From contig NZ_JAOQJL010000005.1 in the NCBI RefSeq assembly GCF_025566965.1, positions 1 through 64,000 on the forward strand: a stretch of 64,000 nucleotides of DNA. Direction: 5' to 3'. How positions within the stretch are numbered: position 1 is the first letter of the stretch; each line of letters starts with the position of its first letter. Of the stretch, positions 7,027 through 17,700 are shown one piece after another. Source of the stretch: Blautia_A ammoniilytica (GTDB lineage Bacteria > Bacillota > Clostridia > Lachnospirales > Lachnospiraceae). Under the pieces are notes generated by a model. The model had not been told where the DNA came from and did no database searches. It was given only the letters and a program-made list of their open reading frames with translations. The translations under genes and the position numbers were made by a program.

Positions 7027-10000
7027 GGGAGCAAGTTCGATGCTCGTGACAACTTCTCCAAAAGTGGAAGCCCAGGAATCAAACAGTCCAAGTCCCATAT
7101 TTTGTAATTTACTGTTCTGCAGATATCGCTGCATAACATATAATTCCGTCATACTATTGCTGATTGGTGTGCCCGTGGCAAAAGTAATGCCTTTTCCTCC
7201 AGTAATCTCATCCAGATACTGACATTTATTGAACATATCTGCCGACTTCTGTGCTTCGTTCTGTGCAATCCCGGCTACATTCCTCATTTTTGTATAGAGA
7301 AACGCATTTTTATAGCTGTGTGCTTCATCTACATACAAGTGATCTACTCCCAGTTCTTCAAACGTAACTACCTGATCTTTTTTTTCTTTCTGATTCAGCT
7401 TTTCCAGCCTTGTCTGCAGTGTCTTTCTGGTTTTTTCAATCTGTTTGACGGTATAACGTCCGCCATCCTGTTCATACCTTGCACTCTGAATCGCCATTTC
7501 CAGATCATCAATCTGCTTCCGCAGCATAGCTTCCTGCCTCTCATCAGAGATTGGTATACGCTCAAACTGGGAATGACCAATAATAATAGCATCGTAATTT
7601 CCCATAGCGATTCTGGCACAGAACTTTTTCCGATTCGCCGGTTCAAAATCTTTCTTGGTTGCCACCAGAATATTGGCACCTGGATATAACTGCAGGAATT
7701 CTGCTCCCCACTGCTCCGTCAAATGGTTTGGAACGACAAAGAGGTTTTTCTGAGATAATCCCAGACGTTTGCTCTCCATTGCAGCCGCTACCATCTCGTA
7801 GGTCTTCCCAGCTCCTACTACATGAGCAAGAAGCACATTATCACCATAAAGCTGATGTGCGACTGCATTTTTCTGGTGTGGGCGAAGCTCAATTTCCGGA
7901 TTCATTCCAGGGAATGTCAGATGGCTGCCATCATATTCACGAGGTCGGATACTGTTAAATCGTTCATTGTAAACTTTTACCAGTCTTTCACGCCTCTGCT
8001 GATCTTTAAAAATCCAATCCTTAAATGCTGCTTTCATGGCATCCTGCTTCTGTGATGCCAGCATGGTTTCTTTCTTATTGAGGACACGGATTTCATCACC
8101 ATTCTCATTGACACTCTTATCATAGATGCGTACATCTTTCAGGTTCAGGGTATCTTCCAGAATCTTATAGGCATTTGCTCTCTCAGTTCCATACGTTGCA
8201 TAGGCAAACGCATTTCTCGGACTGTCGGCATTCTTTCCTGTAATCCTCCATTCACCATTGACCTCAGAGTATTTTACCTGTATTTCCTTCTGTGCAAGAT
8301 ACCACGGGGTATGAAGCAGTTCCCGCATAAAGTCCTGATAATCCGATGGTTCAATCCAGGTTGCCCCAATCCTTATTTCTATTTCAGATGCTTCCAGATT
8401 TCTTGGCTGAACTGCCTCCAATGCACGGACATTCGGTGTAAATTCCGGACGATTCTCTGCAAAGGTTCTCGCAGTATTTAATTTATCCCTGACATTTCCG
8501 GACAGATATTCATCTCCGCTCTCCCACTGGTCTGTCAGTGGATTCTTAAAGATAACTCCAACCAGTTCCTCCGTGATTTTTTCTTCTGTCTTTCCAGTCA
8601 GCTGTGCCATATAGTTCAGATCCACCTTTGCTCTTTCATTCAAAGATAATGCTAACGCTTCTGTCGCTGTCTCAACGCTTGTCACAGCGACCGCCTTTTT
8701 AATGGTTCGCTTAGTAAACATGTCTGCTTTTCGTTTCAGCGTTCCATCTTCGTTCAAGTCTTCCAGTGAACACAGCAGACAATAAGAAGAGTCATCAGAA
8801 AATGCACGTTTGTTGGCATTACTTCCAATGACTCCATACTTTGCCGTGTAGGTATCATATACCTGATTCAGTTTCTCCTGCTGTTTCTGGATTTCTTCGT
8901 CTGTGACGGATTCCTCCATCTGCATGGCGATCAACTCCCGGACAGTATCACGGATTGCAACCATGCCTTTTACACGTTCTGCAGTAGCGGCAGGCATCTT
9001 CACCTGATTCATCAATGAGTTGACACGGTAATATACCTGATCATCTACCACCGTATAGCTGTAATTTCTGACATTCGGATCTGCCGGAATACTCTCTGGC
9101 ATCTCATCCAGTTCTGTTTCCACATCTACTGCCGGTACCATGCTTCCATGAATGTTCTTGACCGCTTCTGCAAGCTGGAGTTCAAGGTCAGCACCTTCTA
9201 TCGGCATACAAGTTGTTTCCGTACCATATGGACCCGATACTTCTTTCATCTCACCCAGAATCATTTCAGGATGGTCTGCAAAATACTGGTTGACTGTAAT
9301 TCCATTGGTATCACTTCCAAGATTCACCCACTCCGGCATCTCTTTTGTCATGCTGTCACGCTTCTGGAAAAACAAAATATCAGCACTGACTTCTGTTCCT
9401 GCATTTGCCTTAAAAGCTGTGTTGGGCAGTCGGATTGCTCCCAACAGATCTGCCCTCTCTGCCAGATATTTCCGTACTTCCGGTGACGCCTTATCCATGG
9501 TTCCCTTTGTTGTGATCAAAGCAGCCACACCACCTGGACGTAACTGATCTATCGTTTTGGCAAGAAAGTAATCATGAATCATGAAATTGAAGCGATCATA
9601 CTGACGGTCATTGACCTTATATGCACCGAATGGCACATTTCCAATCGCCACATCAAAGAAATCATTAGGATAATCTGTCTTCTCAAAACCTTTGATCTGA
9701 ATATTGGCATCAGGATAGAGCAGCTTTGCAATTCTGCCGCTGATGCTGTCCAATTCCACACCATAAAGTTTGGACTGGTTTAGATTCTCCGGAAGCATTC
9801 CAAAAAAGTTCCCGACTCCCATAGATGGCTCCAGGATATTTCCTTTTGTAAATCCCAGATTCTCCAACACCTGATACATACTGTCAATCACAATCGGCTG
9901 TGTATAATGAGCATTTAAGGTGGAAGCTCTGGCGGCAGCATATTCCTCCGGTGTAAGAACCGTCTTTAATTCCAGATATTCTGTCTCCCATGCAGCTTTT

Positions 10001-13000
10001 GTTTCATCAAATGCATCTGCAAGACCTCCCCAGCCAACGTACCTGGATAAAATCTCCTGTTCCTCTGGTGTCGCATTACGGTTCTCATCCTCACATTTCT
10101 TTAACAGCTGGATAGCCATGATATTGGCACGGAACTTTTCTTTTGCTGTCCCCTGCCCAAGCTCATCATCTGTGATGCGGAAGTTCGTTGCTGGAATCGG
10201 TTCTGATATTCCGTTAATCTCTTCCAAAGATTCTTTTTCTTCCGATACCTCAACTTCTCCAGATAATTCTTTTTCTTTTTTATCATAATCTGTCCACACA
10301 CGATTAGAAATAGCAGTGAAATACGAGGACTCTTCCTCCATTATTTCTTCCCTGATTTCCCGTAATTTATCTAGGGTATCCGCATTTACTGTTTTGTTGT
10401 GATAATGATAATAAAGTACTTCTTGTCCAAGTTTTACATCCAGACGTTCCAATTCTTGTGTTGACATTCGATTCCAAATATCATCTTTTTCCGTATGAAT
10501 CGTGAAACCTTCTCCATCATCATGATATTCTAATGTGTATTGAAGTTGATTCTCTTCTCCCTTAACTTTGCAATCAAAATCATGAATTGTTGTTCTGGTA
10601 CCAGACATATATTCTGAATCAACTAATTGCAAATCAGTTATATCTTCAGCGGTTAAAGTATCCTGCTCCTGTTGTTCTCCTAACATCTGCTGTGCTTCTT
10701 CCAAGTCTGCCAGTTTTTGTGCTTCCTGTCGCTCTTCGTACTTTTCCATTTCCTCCGATGACAAATAATCATCTGTGCGGATTAACTGGCGGACACGTTC
10801 TGCAACCTTATTCCACTTTAATAGAACTTCTACTTCTGGATTGCCAATTTTTCCTTTTGCAAGTTTTAATCCTTTTGCATCATGTGATGCGTCGGAAGCA
10901 CCTGCTCCTGGTATTCCGGGTGAAGAACCACCTGTTCCATATTCATTTTTCAGGAACTCAGCTGCATCTTTCATATCATAATGTTCCATGAAATATTCGT
11001 AAATCCGGTTACGTCCTCCGGCAGTAATGCCACCTCTTCTTAACACTGCATCAATTTCATCCTGTGTGATAAAGGAAAGCCCTAGACGTTCTACTTTAAA
11101 TTGTTGATCCACCCAGGAGAAATCTCTCTGAAGGTCACGAAAACGCTGAGAATATACTGGATTGTGCTGAATTTCCCAACGATGATAATTACTCGGATTT
11201 TCATTCATATCCGCTTGTAACCATTCAAACTGCTGATAGATTTCTTTTTTTCCTTCTGGATCTGTCCAAGCGTTCCGAATGGTATCCTGCCAATCCGTAT
11301 AAGACCGGTATTCTTCCGTATTTCTATTTGTATCTCGGAAATGAAGTGCCAGAAGATCTGTCATTTCTTTCTGTTCCTGCTCGATAGCATTATTGGAGAT
11401 AAGATTATCAACGTAATTTCCCTCCTCATACATATCCCGGATCCTGTCAGCAGCTTCTTCCCACGTAACGATACGGTCAAAGTTTCTTCTTGCAGAGTCA
11501 CCTCGCCGGATACGGATACCATCGTTGTCGTACCAGATACTGATTTTCTGATTATCTATGGTAAATCCTTTTCCTCCGGTGCCATATTCATCTTTCAGGA
11601 AGCTTTGCATTTCTTCATTGTCCAGACCTTCGATCAATCTTGCAGTAATATGAAACAGTGTATTTTTCTGCCCACTACCTGTGCGAAGGATATGATCGAC
11701 TACTTCATCGGAAATAAGAAAAGCGGCCGGCTGTTCTAATGCAGCTGCCGCTTTCCTTATTTCTCCAAACTGTTCCTCTTCTGTTGGGAACAGGCTTAAC
11801 TGTAAATAATCTCCTGGATCACCAGTTCCTCTGCCTGTGCTTTGATCTGGTTCATGTGTCTGGTCCATGCCATTGTGTCTGCCATCTTGTCTGGTGCCGG
11901 ATCTTTCTCTAGAAGTTCGTTCATCAGGTTGTCTACTCTCTGTCTTGCCTGACTGTCGATCTCCATCAGATGACTGTCCAGACGGTTCTGCAGTGTCAGA
12001 ATGTTGAACCTGGCTACCTTGTAATTTCTCAGATACTCTTTCCTCATCATTCCGTACTTCCCGATTGTTCCTCTTGTCTCTTCCAGGCTGATATCTGGAA
12101 TCTGATACTCTCCGTTCTGGCTGTAAGTGATCTCTCTCATGCTCTGTTTCCTCCTTATTTTTTTCTCTATCTTCTGTGTTCTTTGTTTCACTTTCACGAA
12201 TTAACGTGTTAACTTTATTATAAGCTACTTTCTTTTCTTTTGCAACCGTTTTCAGATCTTTTTCCAGATCATCCAATACATATCGTCCAATCTGCATCAA
12301 TACCGGTCTGCTGATCTCATTCACAGAACTTCCAAGATGTCCCATAACCTTTAACTGGTTAAAATCCGTAATATGCCGAAAATCCTCTGCATCCAGATAT
12401 TCCTGTACATCCAGTCCACATCGGTTCAGTAATACATACCAGACACTGTTTGTCATCAATTCCCGGAACTCCACTTTCTGATTCTGCTCGTCCAAATCTT
12501 CCAGAAAAGTACCTGATACATCCATTTGCAATTCATCGAAAGCATCCGGTAGCCAGGCCTGCACACTTTCTTCTGCCGCCTGGTGAAGAACCTCTGGCAA
12601 GCCTCCCTCTGTTGTTTCCAGTGCAAGCTGTTCCTGCAGATAATCTGCCACCAGTTGTTCTCCTTCCGGATTAAGGTTCCATAACTGTGGATCTCTGCCA
12701 AGATTTTTTACCTTATAAGTATCCTGCACATCAAAAACATATCGTAACTTCGTTTTTGGTCCGGATGTGTTATCTATCAGGGCAATTCCTTTGGAACCCT
12801 TTTTAATCCATCGGTACATCTTCTGGTTCCAGATTTCCATGGAAGCCACCGCTGTTGCTCCCGGACGCTGTGCATAGATCAAGAGCTGTTCCGGAAAAGT
12901 GTACCGGTACAGCCTGGATGCAGTATTTAGAAAACGTATCCACTCCTGCGGATTAGCGGAAACGTCCTTTGCCACTTCCTCCGTCAGCTGCTCCATTGCA

Positions 13001-13017
13001 TATAATTTATTTGCCAT
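7000..13017 (-). CDS. Giant N6-methylase/SNF2-like helicase of the ICE (LtrC-type), cut at its C-terminus by IME1
   Basis: A 2005-codon frame; codons up to 1998 are genuine and the last eight come from IME1. Such proteins usually run well beyond 2500 residues, so the helicase C-terminus is lost unless IME1 excises. Residues 1-115 resemble the N-terminal DNA-binding domain of ArdC-like proteins. Residues about 275-410 are a hydrophilic linker that overprints a TnpV-like gene. Repeated small domains lie at 430-760. An N6-adenine methylase fold follows, with EPSMGVGNFFG near 1062 and GNVPFG near 1124. The SNF2-type helicase has HVVGAGKTYE near 1735 and VDEAHSYKN near 1897. It is known as a conserved ICE protein; a role in protecting or processing transferred DNA is inferred. 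It starts 3 bases downstream of the 13021-13329 gene. Confidence 0.9.
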   Translation of the reverse strand: MANKLYAMEQLTEEVAKDVSANPQEWIRFLNTASRLYRYTFPEQLLIYAQRPGATAVASMEIWNQKMYRWIKKGSKGIALIDNTSGPKTKLRYVFDVQDTYKVKNLGRDPQLWNLNPEGEQLVADYLQEQLALETTEGGLPEVLHQAAEESVQAWLPDAFDELQMDVSGTFLEDLDEQNQKVEFRELMTNSVWYVLLNRCGLDVQEYLDAEDFRHITDFNQLKVMGHLGSSVNEISRPVLMQIGRYVLDDLEKDLKTVAKEKKVAYNKVNTLIRESETKNTEDREKNKEETEHERDHLQPERRVSDSRYQPGRDKRNNREVRNDEERVSEKLQGSQVQHSDTAEPSGQSSDGDRQSGKTESRQPDERTSRERSGTRQDGRHNGMDQTHEPDQSTGRGTGDPGDYLQLSLFPTEEEQFGEIRKAAAALEQPAAFLISDEVVDHILRTGSGQKNTLFHITARLIEGLDNEEMQSFLKDEYGTGGKGFTIDNQKISIWYDNDGIRIRRGDSARRNFDRIVTWEEAADRIRDMYEEGNYVDNLISNNAIEQEQKEMTDLLALHFRDTNRNTEEYRSYTDWQDTIRNAWTDPEGKKEIYQQFEWLQADMNENPSNYHRWEIQHNPVYSQRFRDLQRDFSWVDQQFKVERLGLSFITQDEIDAVLRRGGITAGGRNRIYEYFMEHYDMKDAAEFLKNEYGTGGSSPGIPGAGASDASHDAKGLKLAKGKIGNPEVEVLLKWNKVAERVRQLIRTDDYLSSEEMEKYEERQEAQKLADLEEAQQMLGEQQEQDTLTAEDITDLQLVDSEYMSGTRTTIHDFDCKVKGEENQLQYTLEYHDDGEGFTIHTEKDDIWNRMSTQELERLDVKLGQEVLYYHYHNKTVNADTLDKLREIREEIMEEESSYFTAISNRVWTDYDKKEKELSGEVEVSEEKESLEEINGISEPIPATNFRITDDELGQGTAKEKFRANIMAIQLLKKCEDENRNATPEEQEILSRYVGWGGLADAFDETKAAWETEYLELKTVLTPEEYAAARASTLNAHYTQPIVIDSMYQVLENLGFTKGNILEPSMGVGNFFGMLPENLNQSKLYGVELDSISGRIAKLLYPDANIQIKGFEKTDYPNDFFDVAIGNVPFGAYKVNDRQYDRFNFMIHDYFLAKTIDQLRPGGVAALITTKGTMDKASPEVRKYLAERADLLGAIRLPNTAFKANAGTEVSADILFFQKRDSMTKEMPEWVNLGSDTNGITVNQYFADHPEMILGEMKEVSGPYGTETTCMPIEGADLELQLAEAVKNIHGSMVPAVDVETELDEMPESIPADPNVRNYSYTVVDDQVYYRVNSLMNQVKMPAATAERVKGMVAIRDTVRELIAMQMEESVTDEEIQKQQEKLNQVYDTYTAKYGVIGSNANKRAFSDDSSYCLLCSLEDLNEDGTLKRKADMFTKRTIKKAVAVTSVETATEALALSLNERAKVDLNYMAQLTGKTEEKITEELVGVIFKNPLTDQWESGDEYLSGNVRDKLNTARTFAENRPEFTPNVRALEAVQPRNLEASEIEIRIGATWIEPSDYQDFMRELLHTPWYLAQKEIQVKYSEVNGEWRITGKNADSPRNAFAYATYGTERANAYKILEDTLNLKDVRIYDKSVNENGDEIRVLNKKETMLASQKQDAMKAAFKDWIFKDQQRRERLVKVYNERFNSIRPREYDGSHLTFPGMNPEIELRPHQKNAVAHQLYGDNVLLAHVVGAGKTYEMVAAAMESKRLGLSQKNLFVVPNHLTEQWGAEFLQLYPGANILVATKKDFEPANRKKFCARIAMGNYDAIIIGHSQFERIPISDERQEAMLRKQIDDLEMAIQSARYEQDGGRYTVKQIEKTRKTLQTRLEKLNQKEKKDQVVTFEELGVDHLYVDEAHSYKNAFLYTKMRNVAGIAQNEAQKSADMFNKCQYLDEITGGKGITFATGTPISNSMTELYVMQRYLQNSKLQNMGLGLFDSWASTFGEVVTSIELAPEGYTLVRR
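7016..7036 (-). other. IME1 right attachment site, GA core at 7025-7026
   Basis: Minus strand CTTGCTCCC-GA-GGGCTATAC. The core falls on the first two bases of codon 1998 of the helicase gene. Bases up to 7027 are host gene; bases below 7025 are element. Confidence 0.75.
11796..12140 (-). CDS. TnpV-family protein encoded in an alternate frame inside the helicase gene
   Basis: A 114-residue protein read in a different frame of the same strand as the giant helicase, covering helicase codons about 293-407. It has the TnpV signatures IGKYGMMRKEYLRNYK and MNQIKAQAEELVIQEIIYS, which line up with the IME1 copy (4405-4782) and IME2 copy (28615-28941). The ATG at 12140 has a perfect AAGGAGG (12150-12156) 9 bases upstream, which the host frame does not require. 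In the host frame this stretch is a low-complexity Arg/Ser/Asp/Gln-rich linker, suggesting that the TnpV frame is the older constrained one. Longer in-frame starts exist up to 12197. Function unknown. Expression is inferred from the ribosome binding site. Confidence 0.78.
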   Translation of the reverse strand: MREITYSQNGEYQIPDISLEETRGTIGKYGMMRKEYLRNYKVARFNILTLQNRLDSHLMEIDSQARQRVDNLMNELLEKDPAPDKMADTMAWTRHMNQIKAQAEELVIQEIIYS

Positions 13018-13020
13018 CTG

Positions 13021-13329
13021 TTACTCCCTTTCTTCTTCCCACTTTTCTTCTACAACATCGGCAATCCGTTCCATTGCCCTTGTCACGGAAGGAAAGCTAC
13101 TGCTATTATTTGCTTTTCCAATCTGATCAACAAGAAATTCCGGCATATCTGCAAGTGCTCCGGCAATCATAGCCTTTACCCTGATATCCTCCAGCATAAG
13201 AAGTTCTTTCACACCAAACTCTTCGCCAAATACATCCTGATATCTCCGTAAATCATCCAAAAGATATTCCGGTTTTAAATCTCTATCAATTTCCCTCCTT
13301 TTGTCTTCACCATATAAACACCAATCCAT
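13021..13329 (-). CDS. Conserved-looking ICE protein of unknown function
   Basis: A 102-residue acidic, largely helical protein (MDWCLYGEDKRREIDRDLKP at the start) with no motif I recognise. The start at 13329 is supported by GGAGGAG 9 bases upstream; the frame is open further but that extension overlaps the upstream gene and terminator. It ends 3 bases before the giant helicase gene and is probably co-transcribed with it. Membership in the ICE backbone is inferred from position. Confidence 0.65.
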   Translation of the reverse strand: MDWCLYGEDKRREIDRDLKPEYLLDDLRRYQDVFGEEFGVKELLMLEDIRVKAMIAGALADMPEFLVDQIGKANNSSSFPSVTRAMERIADVVEEKWEEERE

Positions 13330-13350
13330 ATTCTTTTCTCCTCCAACTTC

Positions 13351-13382
13351 AAAAAATTGGGGACTGCTCTGCACAGTCCCCA
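13351..13382 (-). terminator. Terminator after the DUF5688 gene
   Basis: GGGGACTG (13359-13366) pairs with CAGTCCCC (13374-13381); on the minus strand AATTTTTTG follows. It separates the DUF5688 gene from the 13021-13329/helicase pair, so it acts as a full or partial stop inside the transfer region. Confidence 0.8.
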
Positions 13383-13405
13383 TAAGCCATCGTTTTCTTT
13401 TCACT

Positions 13406-14494
13406 TTATAATGCTGTAGCAAGATCTCTCGCCTTACTCTTTGGGATTGTATCCGTCCCTTTTGCCTTGATTTCTGCCTTAGCTTTCTCCAATCTTCCAT
13501 GGATTCCACCTTTTACTTCCGCTTTTTCGGCTACTTTTTCTTTCTCCAGACGTGCTTCCCTGCGCTCAGCATTTTCCAATACTGCGGTCTTTTTGTCACA
13601 GAACTGAACCTTATCAGAAAGCTGTTCCTGTCTTTCCACTTGTGTCTCATTGACTTCCTGTACCATCGCATTTAATTCTGGAACCTGTAAAATACCGTTA
13701 TCCGGGAGAATCAGCACTTCATGAACGGAAGATGGGATGACAAAGTAATCACTTCCCAGGCATTCCCCAATCTGTTTTCGAATATCTTCCTGCAGTAACA
13801 GGGAAGCTCCATTCATCTTAGATTCATTGGTAAGGCAGAACATTGGATTCTCCACAGTTTCCATATCCAGTTTTTCATTCAAAAGATTCTTCGGTGTTCC
13901 TCCAAAAATCATAGATTCGATAATCTGTGTCATATCCACCAGTTGCACGCCTCTGTTCTTATCTGCCATCATCGCATCTGCCTGAATCTGTTCGACAGAT
14001 ACTCCCCATTCGTTCATCAGAGAAACAGTTACTGGAATACTGCTGATTCCCTCTCCATTTTCCTCCAGATTTACTGCATAATAAGCTGCAAAATCTCCGT
14101 GTTCTGTGACTACTTTGTCTGCCAAACGATCGGTATTCCATTCTTTGTCACAAATTCTCATCTGTAATTTGTCCTTCATCTTTTCATAATCAAGAATATC
14201 CGGAACTCCCATATCAAAAAATTCTGCTTTACCCTGTGCTTCAATACGCATATCAGCTACATCCCCAACACAAGAATCTACATCTTTCCCATTGATATAT
14301 TCCTGGTAGAGGGAATCCAGATAGACTGTCGGTACGATTCTCTGATTCCCATTTGGAATTGTAATGCCAGTAAGCTTCAGTCCATTGTTTTTTTCTACTT
14401 CCTGAAGTTTAATTTCTGCGTCCCTGTAAGACTCTGGCAGATACTCCTTTACATTGTCTTTGACATATTCATAAAATTCTTTTCTGTTCATCAT
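13406..14494 (-). CDS. DUF5688-like ICE protein
   Basis: A 362-residue soluble protein of the DUF5688 type found in clostridial conjugative elements, by recall of the pattern NRKEFYEYVKDNVKEYLPES with a following LTGITI strand. No catalytic motif is apparent. The C-terminal 80 residues are a charged, Lys/Glu-rich helix. The start is one of two adjacent ATGs at 14494/14491, 6 bases after the stop of the 46-aa gene, so the two are probably coupled. A terminator follows. Function unknown. Confidence 0.7.
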   Translation of the reverse strand: MMNRKEFYEYVKDNVKEYLPESYRDAEIKLQEVEKNNGLKLTGITIPNGNQRIVPTVYLDSLYQEYINGKDVDSCVGDVADMRIEAQGKAEFFDMGVPDILDYEKMKDKLQMRICDKEWNTDRLADKVVTEHGDFAAYYAVNLEENGEGISSIPVTVSLMNEWGVSVEQIQADAMMADKNRGVQLVDMTQIIESMIFGGTPKNLLNEKLDMETVENPMFCLTNESKMNGASLLLQEDIRKQIGECLGSDYFVIPSSVHEVLILPDNGILQVPELNAMVQEVNETQVERQEQLSDKVQFCDKKTAVLENAERREARLEKEKVAEKAEVKGGIHGRLEKAKAEIKAKGTDTIPKSKARDLATAL

Positions 14495-14500
14495 ACGCTT

Positions 14501-14641
14501 TTACCCCTTTCTGATCATGTGATGGTTCATTCTTTTTCTGTTGACCATCTGCTCAGCTTTCTTCTGATAAGCCATCATTCTCTTTACTGTTTTCTCCTGG
14601 TTTTTTCGTGCTTCCTGTCTTTTTTCCATTGCTTTCATCAT
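14501..14641 (-). CDS. 46-residue basic protein
   Basis: A short, strongly basic and Met-rich helical peptide (MMKAMEKRQEARKNQEKTVK at the start) between the adhesin terminator and the DUF5688 gene. AAAGGAAC precedes the tandem ATG at 14641/14638. The stop is 6 bases before the next start. It may be a genuine small ICE gene or a leader peptide; there is no family evidence. Confidence 0.45.
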   Translation of the reverse strand: MMKAMEKRQEARKNQEKTVKRMMAYQKKAEQMVNRKRMNHHMIRKG

Positions 14642-14674
14642 AGTTTTCTGTTCCTTTCTGTGATTTTTTGTATG

Positions 14675-14702
14675 AAAAAGGGAGCCTCACATAGAAGCTC
14701 CC
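14675..14702 (-). terminator. Terminator after the Cna-B adhesin gene
   Basis: GGGAGC (14680-14685) pairs with GCTCCC (14697-14702), followed on the minus strand by TTTTTCATAC. It lies 27 bases after the adhesin stop codon. Confidence 0.75.
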
Positions 14703-14728
14703 AATCATAACCGTTGGTTTTAGTTTCC

Positions 14729-17700
14729 TTATTTGGTTTTCCTTTTTCTACTGATATAAAGTCCTGCCATACCTCCTGTGGAGATTACCAGAAGCAGAAT
14801 CGGCAGCCAGATATTCGTGCTGTCACCTGTTTTTGGTGCATTTGATACCTTTGTCTCTTCATGGGACTGTGGTGTATCCGGTGTGTTCGGTGTTTCTGGA
14901 ACTTCCGGTTTCTCATTTGTCAGATTGAAAGTAACTTCCACGACTGGTGTACTGTCATTCACATAAGCAAATGTCACTTCATGCTTGGTCTGATCCAGTG
15001 TGTATCCATCCAGTGTTTTTGTTTCCACCAGATAATACTTGATTGCTGTATCATATTTGCCGTTCTTAAATGTGGCAATCTCATACAGCTTACTTTCTGC
15101 ATGACCGGCAGCATCTGTCTTTAAGGTTTCCAGAACCTTTCCTTTGCTGTCACGGAGTTCAAATTCTACCCCTTTCAGCGGTTCTCCTGACGATTTATCT
15201 GCCTTATTGAGAATCACTTTTCCCTTGGCAGTATCATCTTTCATAGCTACTTTCTGAATTTCTCCGGTATCCTTCACCTCAAATGTTACATCAGATGTCA
15301 GAAGATATCCTTTCGGTGCCTGCTCTTCACGTAAGGTATATTTACCGATTGGAAGTTTTTCGATATAGTGTGCTTCCTCTGTGGAAGTCCAGCTCTCTAC
15401 TACCTGATCGTCTTTGTCAAGAACCGTCAGTTTTGCACCTGGAATCTCCGTTTCTCCTGTGATATCCGTCTTACTGATCTGCACTTTTGTCACATCATCT
15501 TTCATCTCATGCTTCTGAACCTCTGCTGTATTCTCTACTGTGAAAGTAATACTTTCTGCAGTGACATATCCATCTGCTGGTTTTGTCTCTGTCATGGTGT
15601 ACTCCTTACCAACAACCAGTTCTTTGATCACATGGGATTCTTCCGTAGAAGTCCATTCATCTACTGTATTGCCATCTGAATCCGTTACTTTCAGGTGTGC
15701 ACCTGGAAGTTCTTTTCCTGTTGTCAGGTCTGTTTTGGTCAGCTCCACTGTAGTTGGCTGATTCTCAAAAATAAAGTCGTAGCTTACTTCTGCCTGGTCT
15801 TCTCCGGCATATTCAAAGGTAAATTCCTGTACTTCATCTGTTGTAATAAATCCGTCCGGCGCAAAGATTTCTTTCACATAGTATTTTCCATCTACTGGAA
15901 GATCTGCCGTAAAAGTAATCTGTCCTTTTTCATCCGTTACTCGCTGCTCAATCAGACTGTCTTTCTCAAGGAGTACCTCGCCCTTTGCATTTTTGATNNN
16001 NNNNNNNNNNNNNNNNNNNNNNNNNNNNNNNNNNNNNNNNNNNNNNNNNNNNNNNNNNNNNNNNNNNNNNNNNNNNNNNNNNNNNNNNNNNNNNNNNNNN
16101 NNNNNNNNNNNNNNNNNNNNNNNNNNNNNNNNNNNNNNNNNNNNNNNNNNNNNNNNNNNNNNNNNNNNNNNNNNNNNNNNNNNNNNNNNNNNNNNNNNNN
16201 NNNNNNNNNNNNNNNNNNNNNNNNNNNNNNNNNNNNNNNNNNNNNNNCTGTGCAATACCATTGGAATCTGTGGTAATGGTTCCCACTTTTTCATCGGTTT
16301 TGAAATAATCTTCACTGACACCATCTGCCGCTTTGATATCTTCCGCAGCAAATACATCGAACGTCACATCTGTAAGGCTTCCGGTTACATACTCAAAAAG
16401 ATGCTCCACGGTACCTTTTACATGATCCAAAAGTGTTACCTTATCCAAAAACTCTCCATTTTTGTTGATGATCAGAAGTCCTGTCGGTACTTCATCTTTC
16501 ATCTCTACTTTCTGAATCTCTGCGGTATCTTCCAGAGTGAACTTCACATCCGTTGCTTTCAGATATCCATAAGGTGCCATTTCCTCACGAAGAGTGTATT
16601 CCTCTCCAACTGTCAGGCGTTTGATCACATGTGGCTGATCTTTTACAGACGTCCACTGATCCACAACATTTCCTTCTTTATCAAGAACGGTGAGTTTTGC
16701 CCCATCCAGCTCCACACCTGTTGTTACATCAGATTTCGTGATTTCTACTGTTGTCGGCTGGTTCTTTTTCACAGTTTTCAGTTTTACTGTCTTCACATCC
16801 TGTCCCTGGTAAGAAGCATCCAGATTCAGAACTTCATCAGAGGATACAAATCCCGCCGGTGCTTTTAACTCCTTCACATAATACTGTCCAAGTGGCAGAT
16901 CCAGCGTACATGCTGCAAGTCCATCGTTATCAGAAGTCATTTCCTGTAAGAGTGTGTCTGCTTTCACGATCACTTTTCCATCCGCCTTAATATCCGCTTT
17001 GTTAAAGATACCAAAGACAGCTCCAGCTACGGTTGCACCATTTTCTGCATCCTGTTTTTCTACCTGGATTGTAACTTTCTGTCGGTCATCGCCAACAGTC
17101 ACTTCCTGTTCGATCACAGGTGTATCCTGATTGGCATAGACAAATGCGACTTCTGATCTGTCATGGTTCAGTACGAATCCTTCCGGTGCAGTCTTTTCTA
17201 CTACATAGTAAGAACCAAGCGGCAGATTCTCTGCAACTGCTTTTCCGTTTTCTCCAGTCTTTACCGTTGTTACCAGTGCATCTTTTGCATAGATCAGCTG
17301 TCTGTTTCCGTTTTCATCTTTCTGATAATCCGGTGTATAGATATTTTCAGCTGCATAGACATTAAATTCCGCACCCTTCAGGTATCTTTCTTCATAAACA
17401 AAATCCTTTTTGAATCCGGTCAGCATTTCACCTTTTTTATAGATCGTCAGCTTTCCTTTTACCGGATGGTTCTCGTAATCTACCGTAATAATGGCATCTC
17501 CGCTCTCAGAATCCATCTGGTATGCTGTGTTTGCATCCACCGCAATCTCTACATAGTTCTTGTTGATTGTGTACCCTTCCGGTGCGTTGACTTCCTCAAT
17601 GCGGTAATGTCCGATCTTCAGATTCTTCGGCATGATCAGATATCCCTGGCTGTCCGTAAAATAGGACTTATGGGTTGTTGTCACTGGGTAAGTTGTTACC

